Shown here one piece after another: positions 1-11,689 of a stretch of DNA of 64,000 nt (positions are counted from its first letter, which is position 1; every line of letters begins with the position of its first letter). The notes below the pieces were generated by a model. The model did not search any database, had not been told where the DNA came from, and worked only from the letters and a program-made list of their open reading frames with translations. This stretch comes from Chelonoidis abingdonii (taxonomy: Eukaryota; Chordata; Testudines; Testudinidae), in the NCBI RefSeq assembly GCF_003597395.2, contig NC_133777.1, forward strand, positions 12,376,185 to 12,440,184, written 5' to 3'. The translations under genes and the position numbers were made by a program.

Positions 1-3000
1 CACATAAGGTTTTTGGGGCAGGGCCTATCACCTATTATATGTTTGTACAGTACCTAGCGCAATGGGGAAATAACGATGTTTATTAATACTACTGCTAATA
101 ATAATTAATAACAGTGTTCCCATAGCAGATTCTGGGGCCCAGTTATTGGACCACGCTTTTGTCGGCGTGGTCTTTGAGTATAATTTTTGTACTGTGCTTC
201 CAAGGCATTAAGTGCTACAATAAATGGATCAAAATATTTTTACTGTGCTAGGAGCCAAGATACAGTGATCTCTTCATCTGAGAACACTAAGAACTATATA
301 ATAGAAAGCTCTTAAATTGCTGTAGCTGAGTAGAACTTGGTCATTGCTGCAGAGCTGACTCTTTCTGAAATATTTCACCCTTTTGTTTCGTGAGTCTGGG
401 TTCCGTAATTGCCACCTGGATTTGCTTTGCTTCCTTCCCTCGGAACTTATTTGAACACACTGAATTGGTAAATGTATTGTTCAGCTGCACAGGTGTCAGG
501 AATGATGTTTTACTAGTCCTCCTATTACAGCACTTAACACTCCGCCAGGTACTAATGAACTGATTCAGGATCTTTTACTTCAAGCAGTTCCATTCATTTC
601 TTCTTCAGGAAGAAGATCACATTTTTGGCTAGTGGCTCACAGCTCTAATGCTAGAGTTGGGGACACTATTCACGGAAAACAGCTTATTTGCTAAATACAA
701 TCCCTTTTCTCTGTTTATGAAGGGCCCTGATGCAGCACAGCACTTAAGCACGTGCTGCTTTTTCAGCATGTGAGCAGTCAGTCCATTGGCCTTGTGGTTT
801 AAAATTACACACACACTTAAATCCTTTGCTGCATCAGGGACTTGTTGCTCAGAATTCTATGATAAATGGGGACAAGAGCACATGGGCTGTTTACCAGGAC
901 TGCCGCTTCAAGCCTTTCATGCGCTGCAAATGGTCACCTCTGTCACCTGCTATTATTTCTTTCCCCTGATTGGATGGCTTTCAAACCTTGCAAGCTTTCA
1001 AGATTGCTGGGTCAATTGGCAGACGTATTCATGACACCTTCTCTTTCCACAAACAAAACTTTGCTCGTATGAACCATCACAGGGCGGCTGGCCCTTTAAC
1101 AGAGATCAGTCTCAGCTCCATCTATGACACACTTAGCTGCCGCCCAGCCTGAGCATGGAGTCAAGTGATAGCCTGATGAACACCTGGTCCTCATGAAAGG
1201 GCTGAGAGCATGCACTCGAGGGAGGAAAGAGAATTGCTGTGAGAGGGTTCCTGGGAAAGCAGCCTAGGAGCCAGTGCTCCATACCAAAGCAAGGAAGGAC
1301 TCAAAGGTGGCCTAGAAGGGTCAGAAGAACCATTTATTTGTTTGGACTTTTAGTTGAACTGCTACCCTGGAAGGAGTGAAATTGGTTTAGAGACTAAGCT
1401 GGAGGGCCAAGCCCTGGCAGCAGCCAAACCAGGCTATAGGATTGACCGAGGCAGCGCTGCTGCAGAGCCACCACCTCCCGCCATGAGGGGGTGCTCTGGA
1501 GCCAGCAGAACATTCATGGCCACTAAGCACAGGAACTGCAGCTACCACTAAAGGAAATGTGAAATTTTCCGTGGAACTCATGTTTAGAATTTTCTCTGAC
1601 AGCATTTTCTCAGCTGTGTCCCCAAACAGCAAGAATGGAGGGAACCCAGGAAGATATAGCAAGAGTTTACAGAATGTATCACAGTGAATTGTTCAGTTGC
1701 CTGCCCCACATGCAAATATCATTATCACAGGGTTTTTTTTTCACCAGAGATATTTGGGCATTCTGAATAAATGACCCGGCAGCTTTAAACTCTTGCTAGA
1801 CTGTTAGGAAATGCAGGTGTGCTGTATGTCAGAGGAAAGGTAGATTTTCTTGGATGTGTGGTAAGAATTGACCTCTTGTATACCTGGCCGGCATAATTCT
1901 CATCATATGGTATAGGACATTAATAGTCTCCCTGGGATCACATGGGCATTAATAATCTCTATGCACATAAAATACAGGCAAAACATCTGAGAAGTTGTTA
2001 GAACTGTATCAGTTCACAAGAGTGTCATCAGTTAGCCCAAGTCATTTCTTTCAAACATCTAAGCGCCTTGTGCTGAATAGCCCCAAATCCTGTGAAGGAG
2101 GTTGTTGTGTGATTTCAGGAGCTGCCTGGGGAGGAATGGCAGCCATCTGGTATGTCCCTTTTCCCCATCCCCCAGCCAGCACGTCCTACTTTGGGCATTA
2201 AACTGGATACCAGTAGACTGCCTCCCTTCTCGCTCTGGTGGAAGAGCATTTGTAGGGATCTTGCCCTTTGCAATGCTCCCTCTCAAAATAGATTTCCCAC
2301 CTCCAGACACTCTGCTGACCTTGCTCTTCTGAAACGCCTGTTCCTATGGGGGTCTATCTACACTAGACCATTTTCTCTGAAGTTAACTGATTTCTGATCC
2401 TTATGGTTAAGAACAAATGTTTGTAGCCTGCATCAAATGTGTGGCGAACGTTCACACTAGCTTTTACAAACATGCTAAGAATCTCAAGTTAATGGATTGT
2501 ACAAAAGTCTAGCAAAGACAGGGCCTTAGAGGGCTTTTCCATCATGCATTGCGGCCTTGTGTTAACAGCAGTGAAAAATGCCTCCTTTTGCCTGTCAAGA
2601 CAGAGACGTAGAGTGAGTCAGGCCCAGTATTTTTACACTACAAATCAGGGGCTAAAATAAAGAGGAAGGGGAAAGCAACTTTCCCTTCTCTGCTAAAAGC
2701 AGAGGATGACTTCCTCCTCTCCCTTGGAGGAGCAATGTTCCGCATTGATTCCCCCTCCTCCTCAGCTGGTATGGTGAAAAGCTCCTGCTCTCTTTCAACC
2801 TACTTTACAAAATGTTAAAGCAAAGGCATTGATTTCAATACTGGAAAAGCCCCAAATCCTATTTCACAGGAGCCAATGGAGGTTAAAAAGCCATGTTTTC
2901 AAATGGCAACTTTTTCAAAGTTAAACCCTAGGAGTGTTCTCATCTTCTAGCAATAAGGCAACATTATTAATAATGTGGAAATAAATGTAGTGATGGGAGC

Positions 3001-4320
3001 TAGGATATCTGTGAAAGGTGAGTCATTGTTACTGGGCTACAACAGACTTTAAGTGGGACAGCTGGGGTGCAGCTGTAAAGTACCAATAATCTAAAATCGG
3101 AGCAACTTCAGGCAGCAGAGGTTATGCAATGAAATGGTGCCACCTGATGGCACAGGATTGCAAATGCTACCCAATAATATATTAGTGTTAGGAATTTCTT
3201 TACTGGAATAATGATCATTCTGTAAATAATTTAGTAGCTTCAAGCTGCCTATACCTGGATATGGGCTCGGACAGCATGGCTACCTTATGGTCCAGTAAGG
3301 AAGCTGATTGGCAAATGGGTGAACTGGTCTAAAATGTCAGTGATTAAAATACCGTTGCCTATTAACAGATCAACAAGAGACAGATAAGCTACAGGCTATA
3401 CAATTTGCCTAGGTGGTGATGGCCTCTGCAAGGATCTTGACACAACTTAAATCCTGCAGGCGGGATGTGTGAGGGAGATGTGCATGTAAAGAGCAAATGC
3501 AAATGCTGGGCAGCCTTCATATCTCCTGCATACTGGGGAGGGAGATCCTCAGATTTATATAGGCACCAGGAAATCAATCAGAGATAGGTGCCTAATAGAC
3601 TGTTGCGGGGGTGGGGAGGGGAGCTGTTGGAAAGGGACATCAGAGGGCCCACATAGGAATTCAGTGGCCAAAACAGCACAAAAGTGATGCAGAATCTGGA
3701 ATAGTGGCTGCAGAGGGACCTGCACTACAGCCGGTAGCCTGTCTGCAGATTGGGCTGTGTGAACTCCCTCCACCTATCCCAGCTGAGTTTCCACATACAA
3801 ACCCTGGTTATTCTAATTTCACAGGGAAGCAACAAAAATGTGTGCTGGTGTGAATTGGTGGAACTCCACTGCAGTCAAGCGAGCTACACTGATTCATGCC
3901 AACTGAAGATCTGACCCTCACCCTCCAACTTCAATGGTTCACAAGGCACATATTTGTATCATACCAACAACAAACCCAAAACAAGACCAAACATCTTTTT
4001 TATTTCTCTAAACCACCCCAATAATGCGAGCAAATTTCAAATGCAAACAACAAGCATGAAAAAACAAAAAACATATAAACCTTCTTTGTGCATCAAAAAG
4101 AAGCCAAAAAGTGCACATATCCTTTCTGCAGGTCATCTTTAGTAAAACAACTGACAAGCAGAACAAATGTGAAATCTCCATGAGAAAGCAGACACAGTGA
4201 GTCATTTTAACATTCTGCATTTGAAACGCAACACAACATGGCAGCCACATCAAAGAGAGTAGCGAGGTTCCTCCACATTTAAAGGTGCAGAACACATTAA
4301 AAAAGAATGACAGCAGTCCC
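1..4320. other. Intergenic DNA without a recognisable gene
   Basis: I found no open frame with family resemblance, no splice-bounded exon and no RNA gene here. The open frames are short and of random composition. Base composition is moderately AT-rich. One stretch (2641-2830) resembles a second locus in the window and is listed separately. Around 2345-2475 a segment beginning with a 'gtctatctacacta' type motif may be a worn Harbinger-type MITE, but no matching second end was found. Confidence 0.6.
2641..2830 (+). repeat. Unnamed interspersed repeat, copy A (pairs with 45280-45480)
   Basis: Both loci share, in the same order: a 'ggagctaaaa/ggggctaaaa' lead, a purine-rich block, 'ccttctctgctaaaagcagag' or its one-base variant, a pyrimidine block, a 'tcctcctca' and 'agctggt' stretch, and a 'cctgcttt/ctactttac' tail. 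They are strongly diverged from each other. I do not recognise the family. The shared order of blocks is seen directly; that it is a dispersed repeat is inference. Confidence 0.4.
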
Positions 4321-4324
4321 ATTG

Positions 4325-5095
4325 TCATAAATAGATAGCTAAGGGTTAATGTTTCTTTTACCTGTAAAGGGTTAACAAAGGGAATCAAACACCTGACCAG
4401 AGGACCAATNNNNNNNNNNNNNNNNNNNNNNNNNNNNNNNNNNNNNNNNNNNNNNNNNNNNNNNNNNNNNNNNNNNNNNNNNNNNNNNNNNNNNNNNNNN
4501 NNNNNNNNNNNNNNNNNNNNNNNNNNNNNNNNNNNNNNNNNNNNNNNNNNNNNNNNNNNNNNNNNNNNNNNNNNNNNNNNNNNNNNNNNNNNNNNNNNNN
4601 NNNNNNNNNNNNNNNNNNNNNNNNNNNNNNNNNNNNNNNNNNNNNNNNNNNNNNNNNNNNNNNNNNNNNNNNNNNNNNNNNNNNNNNNNNNNNNNNNNNN
4701 NNNNNNNNNNNNNNNNNNNNNNNNNNNNNNNNNNNNNNNNNNNNNNNNNNNNNNNNNNNNNNNNNNNNNNNNNNNNNNNNNNNNNNNNNNNNNNNNNNNN
4801 NNNNNNNNNNNNNNNNNNNNNNNNNNNNNNNNNNNNNNNNNNNNNNNNNNNNNNNNNNNNNNNNNNNNNNNNNNNNNNNNNNNNNNNNNNNNNNNNNNNN
4901 NNNNNNNNNNNNNNNNNNNNNNNNNNNNNNNNNNNNNNNNNNNNNNNNNNNNNNNNTTTGGGGGGCTCAAGTGTACCAGGCACGGATTCCTGGTTGGTGG
5001 CAGCGAGATAAGATCCAAGCTGGTAATTAAGCTTGGAGGTTCATACTAAGCACCCAGATTTTGGACGCTAAGGTCCAGATTTGAGAGAAATGCTT
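4325..5095. repeat. Interspersed repeat broken by an assembly gap
   Basis: The left flank (4325-4409) has the 'gtcataaatagatag', 'cctgtaaagggttaa' and 'acctgaccagaggacc' motifs. The right flank (4957-5095) has 'ggtggcagcgagataagatc' and related motifs. I associate both ends with an abundant chelonian interspersed repeat. The middle is 547 N. The open frames that cross it consist mostly of unknown residues and have no meaning. Confidence 0.55.
4410..4956. other. Assembly gap (547 N)
   Basis: An uninterrupted run of N. The flanks look like two parts of one repeat, so the gap is probably a repeat that could not be assembled rather than missing unique sequence. Confidence 0.98.
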
Positions 5096-5099
5096 ATGA

Positions 5100-5695
5100 T
5101 ACCCATCCCATGATACAGCTGTGCACAAGCATGCATGAGAGTTTTGTTCCACTATGAATTGCAGAATTGCGCCCTTTCAGAATCTCTGTAAAATGTTTCT
5201 TTTCAAAGTTTTCCACATATCATTGTTTGCTCACATTGAGTGATGTTTCTTCTAATTTTCCTTTTCTATAAGTCTGTGTCTTTTGCGTGCATGAAAAACA
5301 ATAGATACAAACTTAATTTTTAATAAAGAGAATCTTAAGAGGCCCATTAAAACTTATAGGACTTGTCTTTGTTATTTCTCTTTTAAAGTTATTCATGAAT
5401 ATAAAATTGCTTTGATCATATTTTTCTTTTATTTGCTATTTCCCCAGGCTAAAGAATTATATATATATCTTACAAATTAAGTTAGTTATTATGGTGTTCC
5501 TGCTATTATATATCACCTTTAACTTTGTTAGTTTGTGCGGCATATTAAATACTGTTAAATAAAATTTGCCATACTAGAAGATGTTTCAGCCTAGTCTGGA
5601 ATCCAGGGCCCTGATCCTAGGAAACTGTCCACTTGGAACAGCTTGCATGGTTGGAGCTGAGACGAGATGTGTGTTTGGGGAAAAAGGGGTTTTGA
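5100..5695. other. AT-rich intergenic stretch, nothing recognised
   Basis: AT-rich sequence with short A/T runs and a brief TA repeat near 5459-5468. No gene, splice-bounded exon or repeat that I recognise. Confidence 0.5.
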
Positions 5696-5698
5696 CTT

Positions 5699-5931
5699 CT
5701 AAGGGCTTGTCTACACGGAGAATTATTCCTGATTAATTATTAACTCCATGTGTGGCTGCTTTTATTTTGGAATAAGAGTGACTTATTCCAAATTAGCTTA
5801 ATCCAATTTGGAAATGGATTAAGCTAATTTGGAATAAGAGCATCCACACATGGAGTTAGTCAAGATTAAGTAATCTGCTTTAAATTCACATCCTACCTTA
5901 TTCCAGGTTGACTTTCATGTGTGTTCCACCT
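5699..5931. mobile_element. Hairpin MITE, probably PIF/Harbinger-type
   Basis: It starts at TAA followed by 'gggcttgtctacac', a terminus seen in other short elements of this window. Its core is a perfect inverted repeat of 24-bp arms (5782-5805 and 5815-5838) around a 9-bp loop. Outer arms continue the hairpin: 'actccatgtgtgg' on the left and its complement near 5844-5857. The right end may be at 'ccacc' followed by TAA near 5931, giving a TAA target duplication. The right terminus is much worn. Confidence 0.6.
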
Positions 5932-6659
5932 AAAGGGAAAGGATCCCCTTCACTTACAGAGATAGTGTCAAGCAGGGCATTGTTTAACTCAACTCCCCAA
6001 AGTCCCATTTAAAGCTGTAGGGATAAATTCTGTCCTGTACTCGAGAGAAATAGGGTGGGAGCCACATTTGTGTTGCTCAGATTTGGAGCTGACTGGCCTG
6101 ATTTAAATTAGTGCAGCCCACCCAGCTGGCTATGAGCTATTCCCAGACTCTCCAGAGCACTGAGTGCTCCAGGGCCGCTTATAGCAGCTATATGCTCTGT
6201 AATTGCCCCAAGGGGTGGAGCATGTGGGACCATCTCTCCTGTCAAATGTATATGATATTCATGTACGGAAAATCTTGGAGGCATCTCCCTAGAAATGGGT
6301 TCTAATAATATTGACATCATCACAAGATAAGATACAGAACTAGCCAAATCACTGCCTCAAAACTCAGGGATAAACTTCAGGGATTAAGGAAGTAGCTGAG
6401 CCGTCACTCTAAAGCTGATCATAGGCTCGTTTAACTATCACATCCCATAAGACAGTCCTTTCAATTATGTCAACCTGTCTGCTCTCCCTAGACTCTAATT
6501 TTAGAGAAGCAGTAGCTAATATTCTTGGAAAACTGATCCGCCTCTACAGATCTATCCTCTCTCTGCCTGCTGCTGTTATAGGAGTATTCTGTGGGGATAT
6601 CTTACTGCTTTACTTCCCCTTCAGTAATAACCCTAATAAAAATAGGTACCTTTAGGTTG

Positions 6660-6662
<3 letters not shown>

Positions 6663-6710
<48 letters not shown>
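6663..6710. repeat. (TG)24 microsatellite
   Basis: Uninterrupted TG dinucleotide run of about 24 units. It creates an artificial open frame of alternating Val and Cys. Confidence 0.97.
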
Positions 6711-6711
<1 letters not shown>

Positions 6712-7447
6712 TCTATTTAAGGCACTTATCCGAGATGCATAATGGACATGTCACATTTCGTTCACAGTGGGACCTGGTGGCAGTGCAGGGTCATTGCAAT
6801 AAAAATAAAATTAAGTTTAAAAGGCCCAAGACCAAAATTACAAGCAGAAAAACGAAACAATATGATCAGAGATCAGTAACTCTGCCTCATGGAGGTAAAC
6901 ACCAGCTGGAGTTAAGTATTCATGCAAATGCTGCTTAAAGGTCGCAATGGCTTCATCTCAGTGAGAAACCAACATGTGGATTGTTCCGAAGGAGTGCAAA
7001 GCAGACCTGTGATTAGCAGCAGCATTAGCTCAGAAACTATGAGTAAGAGCAATACCAAGGACACTGCTATATTATTACCTATTTGAATATGCTCCTGGGA
7101 GTTTTGACTGATTGAAGCCTTAGGTTATGTTTCCCAACTCTGGGTGCAGCCTAATCCAGCAAGACAGAAGGCAGAGATGGGAAGCAGAGGCAGGTAGGGA
7201 AAACAGCATGACCCTGGACCATGCTGGAACCTCTTTGAAAGCTCCCGCACAGCAGTCCATAATGCTACCAGCTGCAGGAAGAACTCACACAGAAAGGGAT
7301 GCAGGATCCGGCAGCATCCCACTGGTCCAAACTTCCTTTCTCTGCTAGCTATGTTCTTATGGCCCCATCCCAACAGCGTTTGAGTGCGTCCAAAACAATA
7401 ACTCTCTCTCTCTGTCGTCCTTCACAGCCTCTCAGATAAATAGCATG

Positions 7448-7533
7448 AAGAGCTCTGAGTAGCTCAAAAGCTTGTCTTGCTCACCAGCAGAAGTTGGTTC
7501 AATAAAAAATGTTACCTCACTCACTTTGTCTCT
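7448..7533 (-). repeat. Interspersed repeat fragment (opposite copy at 33301-33385)
   Basis: Its complement shares blocks with 33301-33385: 'gacaa.gtgagtgaggtaa', 'ttttattg.ac.aactt' and 'gagcaagacaagctt'. The repeat is one I associate with turtle and crocodilian genomes. The two copies lie in opposite orientation, 26 kb apart. Confidence 0.55.
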
Positions 7534-7829
7534 CAGGGTAAATGACATGAGTGGTTGTGATTTGTTGGCTGTGTTGTTTGCTGGGCATGAAGAACTAACT
7601 GAGGGAAAGCTAAGCGGGAGAGATGAGTTTTGCATTTAGTTCTTAGTCTGGTGAGGTTCATGTTCATCTTACCTCCTGCAGCAGGGAGTTCATGCTCTAT
7701 GCCCAGCTCCAGCCAGAGTTCTGGCATTGACCTCATGAGGCCTCCCCCCTCCACTTTGCTTGTTGACTGTCTGATTGTTCCACTGGAACAGACCTGTTGT
7801 GGGAGGGCATGGCAGCTCAGGTACACACA

Positions 7830-8700
7830 ATCTTGGTTAGTGAGGGCGAGTCCTAGGGAGGACTTTGAATATCAGGACAGAGTTTTTGAACCGGGCTCCG
7901 TATTTAAAGGGGAACCGGTGCAGAATGCACAACTATGAAAGATGTGCTCCTAGTGACCTGTGTTGCTCAGCAGACAGGCTGTTGTGATCTGTACTACTGG
8001 AGTTTTCTCAGGACATGTGGCTTCATTCCTAGATATGAGTTGCAATAATCAAGCCGGGAGGTGACAACTGCATAGATCATCGTGGCCAGCTCTGAGTCTA
8101 ACAGAATGGGGGGCAGTCATCTAGCCAGCCACTGATGAAAATGGACGTTTTTTTGCCACCATGGTTATTTTTGCAACTAGTAGAAACAAGGAGTTGATCC
8201 AACCAATTTAAAATCTCTGAGTGGATGCCCTTGATAGAAAGGATAGTTAAGGAGGAGGCAGGATCTCTGAAGAGCTTTCCTTTTCCTGCTAGTATCACAC
8301 CCATCTCACCTAGATTTAGTTTCAGCCAGCTGCTCCTCTTCCATGTGCTTGTATCTGCTGGGCATTGACAACACTGTGAGATCGTGCTGTTTAGGTCTGA
8401 TGTGACAGAGCTGTAGATCTAGGTATTTGCTATGTATTGCTGGCATCTTAGTCTTTGTAGTCTCACTAGCTCCCTCAGCAGAAGATGGGGGGAGAGGTGT
8501 GAGCTTTGTGGGAGTCTACAGGTGGATGATCTGGAGATGGAAAAGCAGTTGTCCCTAAATTTGAGAAGAGGGACTCAAGCCTTTTCAGGCTTTTCCCATT
8601 CACCCCTACAGCCTCTTGGAGGCAGGACAGCAGTGCTTGGTTATCTGTCAAAGGCCACAGAGAAATCCACCAAGATCTTCCAGTAGCATTCAGGTGAGCT
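7830..8700 (+). repeat. Decayed LINE 3' region (L2/CR1 class)
   Basis: The text has the order of an old vertebrate LINE 3' untranslated region: 'ggggaaccggtgcag', then 'gtgctcctagtgacctgtgt', 'gctcagcagacaggctg', 'caataatcaagccgggagg' and 'tggccagctctgagtct'. I recognise the pattern but cannot align it. There is no coding potential left. Confidence 0.4.
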
Positions 8701-8989
8701 GGGAGCATGCTTTTGTCTGACCTCACCCAGGCTTTTCCACAGCTAACCAGCACAGAGCTTTGTGAGTGGGGGAATCGAGAAGGGGAGCAGTCACAGGGGA
8801 AAAGACCAAAAAATCCATCTCGGAAAAGGAATGGAGCAAAGCGGGAGGGAAAGACAAAAGGAGGCAGGAAGATAGTGGTGTGGCAAGGGAACCAATCCAC
8901 CAAATCTCTGCTAGTGGCAAACATGAACAAAATTGTCCAGGAACTACTGGGGACTACAGGATCAGGCTCCCTCTTTGCAACTCAAGTTA

Positions 8990-9300
8990 TGTAACATTCA
9001 ACGCATGGCCATTGGCTGTCATAGCAATGATATCTCCCCCAGCCTTCAGCAAGTTAGTTACACGTCTTTCCTCTCATAAATCCATGTTGGCTGTCCCTAA
9101 TCAAATTCTGCTTCTCAAGCATTTTCCTTGCTAAATCCTTCCGAATCATTTCTAACCCTTCCCATCTCTTTGCCGTTAAGCTGGACAGCCTATAATCACA
9201 TGTTGCATCGTGTGATCCTTTTCTGAATAATGCCGGGTTCGGCACTTTCCTCCAGTTCTCAGCAGCCTAACCTGTCAGGAAAGAACTTCTAAAAATAACA
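8990..9300 (-). pseudogene. CR1-like LINE reverse transcriptase fragment
   Basis: The minus-strand frame over 9054-9245 reads as the finger region of a CR1-clade reverse transcriptase. It has a degraded 'NYRPVSLT' block (read here as YRLSSLT), a Glu/Lys-rich middle and 'LIRDSQHGF' followed by a Gly-Lys-Thr-Cys tail that corresponds to the usual 'G.SC'. Only about 60 residues of a protein near 1000 residues remain, so it is a dead 5'-truncated or internally broken copy. Confidence 0.7.
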
Positions 9301-9929
9301 CTTAAGACCTCAGCTAACTTCTAATCCTTGTTTCTATTAAGATGCCTGGCTGTACTGTATAAATTTCGAGACTTGGGATTTACAGTCTTCCTTAAGAGTA
9401 TCTAATCTTTGCATAACCATTTCCATTGTTATCTGTACACTAACTCCTCCCCTATCATACCACACAACATGATCCCTGTCTTAGGCGGCTCTCCAGACTG
9501 CATAACATAAGCCAAATAACTGCATAAGATGTTGGCCCCTTCCTCAGATCCTAGCTCCAGTTCCCTCTCTTCTGTCAGGAACATTTTTTGGTCTGATCCA
9601 ACGGAGTGCTGAGTGCTCCTGGGAGGTGAGGGTTAGCTTGTAAGATCTTCAGGACATGTGCTTTTCTTTGCTCTGCAATTTACCTAGCACATTTCTGAGT
9701 GCCCTATAATTAATATAATAGGACCTGAAGCCCCAGCACCTTGCATGATTGAGCCATTTATTACTCTTCCTATACAACTATTCTTTGCCATTTACTATTT
9801 CTTTCTGCTCCTCTGACAACTGTAACAACCAACCCCCATCAGAAGAATGAGCAAGGATAGTGAGAACATAAGGGACTGACTACCCTAAACAAGTAGAACC
9901 CAGGTGGTGTAGCATGACTCAGAGGGAAT

Positions 9930-10720
9930 AGGTTTTAATTACACAGTTATTGATTCATCCATGGAATAGTATGAGCTTAAGTGCCAACAACTGGATGACA
10001 CCCAGATCTACATTTCATCACCATCAAGTGGTAACTGCACCATCTCCTCACTCTCCCAGTGTCTGGGAGCCATCAGCCAATTGGCTGAAACTGAACCTGA
10101 GAGATGGAGATTATGCTGGGAGAGAGCGGGAAGTTGCTTTGAAGGACGTACCGTGCCCATAGCATCACTCTCTATGGAGGATGATTTACCTTCGGTCATC
10201 AAGACAGACTGCAGTCTTAGGGTCCTTTTTAACTCTTTGCTTCTTTTAGATGCCCAAATAGCTATGGCTGCTAAACAAGCTCTCCTGAATTTCTGGCTGA
10301 CCTTGATTTCCTAACACAGTTCCACATGTTCAAGATCTAGGCTTGATTATTGGAGTTCATTATGCCTAAGAATGAAGCTGCCAATCTGAAAAAGCTCTAG
10401 TTGATTCAGAAAGCCTGCCTACTCAGCAACACAGAACACATCACCCAAAGCTCTGCTCTCTGCATTGGCATACAGATTCACAGATTTGGTCCTGAGATTC
10501 AAAACCTTCCATGTGATTAGCCTAGGTTTCCCCAAGGACCCACAACTTTCTACATGTCCACGACCACCCACTACAGCTATGTTCCACTGTCCCAGTAGGA
10601 TTGTTAATGACAATGGTGAGACTCATGAGTGGAACTCACTCCTAGGGCACCTGAGAATAACACAGCTCTCACTGACTTTAGGGGGGAGAAGGGGGGGAAG
10701 CAAAGTATATTGATTTGACT
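9930..10720 (+). pseudogene. L2-like LINE reverse transcriptase remnant
   Basis: Around 9985-10090 a + frame reads 'DDTQIYISSPSSG' followed by a 'LSQCLGAISQWLKLN'-like stretch. This is the catalytic Asp-Asp box and the segment after it in L2/CR1-class reverse transcriptases. Further blocks follow: a 'LGVI' strand equivalent near 10220, an Ala-rich helix near 10255-10300 and a 'QNAAARL'-like segment near 10380. Several frameshifts and stops break it. The tract is ancient and non-functional. Confidence 0.65.
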
Positions 10721-10955
10721 TGGTTCTCCCATAATACAAAATTAAAGAAAAACTTATGGGTGGAGGAGAGCTCTGGTTCTATCAGTCCAAAGATGTTTTC
10801 CAATTACTTTTACTTCAGAACTATATTTCCAAAGCAGCGAACTGATCTGCCAATTGCTCTAGCTTTTTGCAAGCTCTTTATAATATAAAAGAGTCCTAAC
10901 TTTCAGATACCAGTGTTCAGATAACATGATGGGCTTGGTATCAAAACCTAGCTTA

Positions 10956-11068
10956 GGGTGACCAGAGTCCCGATATTATCGTGATTGTCCCGATATAAAG
11001 TGCTTTGTCTTATATAGGTAACTATTACCTCCCTGTTCCGATTTTTCACACTTGCTATCTGGTCACCT
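10956..11068. mobile_element. Short MITE with GGTGACCAGA-type inverted ends
   Basis: The left end 'gggtgaccaga' and right end 'tctggtcacc' are inverted copies, each bordered by TTA/TAA. The body has 'cccgatattatcgtgattg', 'ttatataggtaactattac' and 'ccgatttttcacacttgct'. It matches a high-copy turtle/crocodilian MITE that I recognise by sight. It is about 113 bp long. Confidence 0.75.
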
Positions 11069-11074
11069 TAACCT

Positions 11075-11680
11075 AGCTAGACAGATACAAGCAATTCAGC
11101 ATTATCTGAATCACTAAATAATTCCTCCTTTACAAGTGAAGCACAAACCTCTCCTCTTATAGGTGCCTTACATACAGTCTCCCTGCAAGCCACATAATGG
11201 TTACAGGGAAGGCAACATACACATCACCTCACCCCACACCTTTAGCCAGCATAAGGAAGTCAAGGAATAGAATTCAATTAGGCTCAATGCAGAATTCAGA
11301 GGAACATGTCCATTTTTACATAGTTCTTGCTCCATTTGAGGGGTTAGCAGGATTTGCAGCTGCTTATTGATTATCCCCTGTGTAATAGTGATTCCATAGT
11401 TGTCCATTTAACATTCCTGTGCCTGATTTTCTTTTTCTAGGTCTCCCTGTCATATTGTTTATATTTATAAAACCCCCGATTGCTTATATTTCTCTTTACA
11501 TCCCTGATGTACTCAGATGGGCTTCTGTTATCATTTTGCTGGTTTCATAGGTATGAATTTCAGTTGCTGCCATTTTTATGAGCACTCTGAGCATGCTCGG
11601 GGGACAAACTCAAGACTCACTATGTGTGACCCTATTAGCATTGCAATGCAAGAGGGCCAGGGGCTCATTGGTATCTGGTA
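11075..11680. other. Intergenic DNA, nothing recognised
   Basis: No exon, RNA gene or identifiable repeat. The single minus-strand open frame here has no family resemblance. Confidence 0.5.
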
Positions 11681-11689
11681 GTGAGTATC

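Noticed and set aside
4008..5018. Minus-strand open frames of 203-336 codons
   Set aside because: More than half of each is N translated as unknown; flanking residues have no family resemblance.
6591..6938. Open frame with a long Val-Cys repeat
   Set aside because: Produced by the (TG)24 microsatellite.
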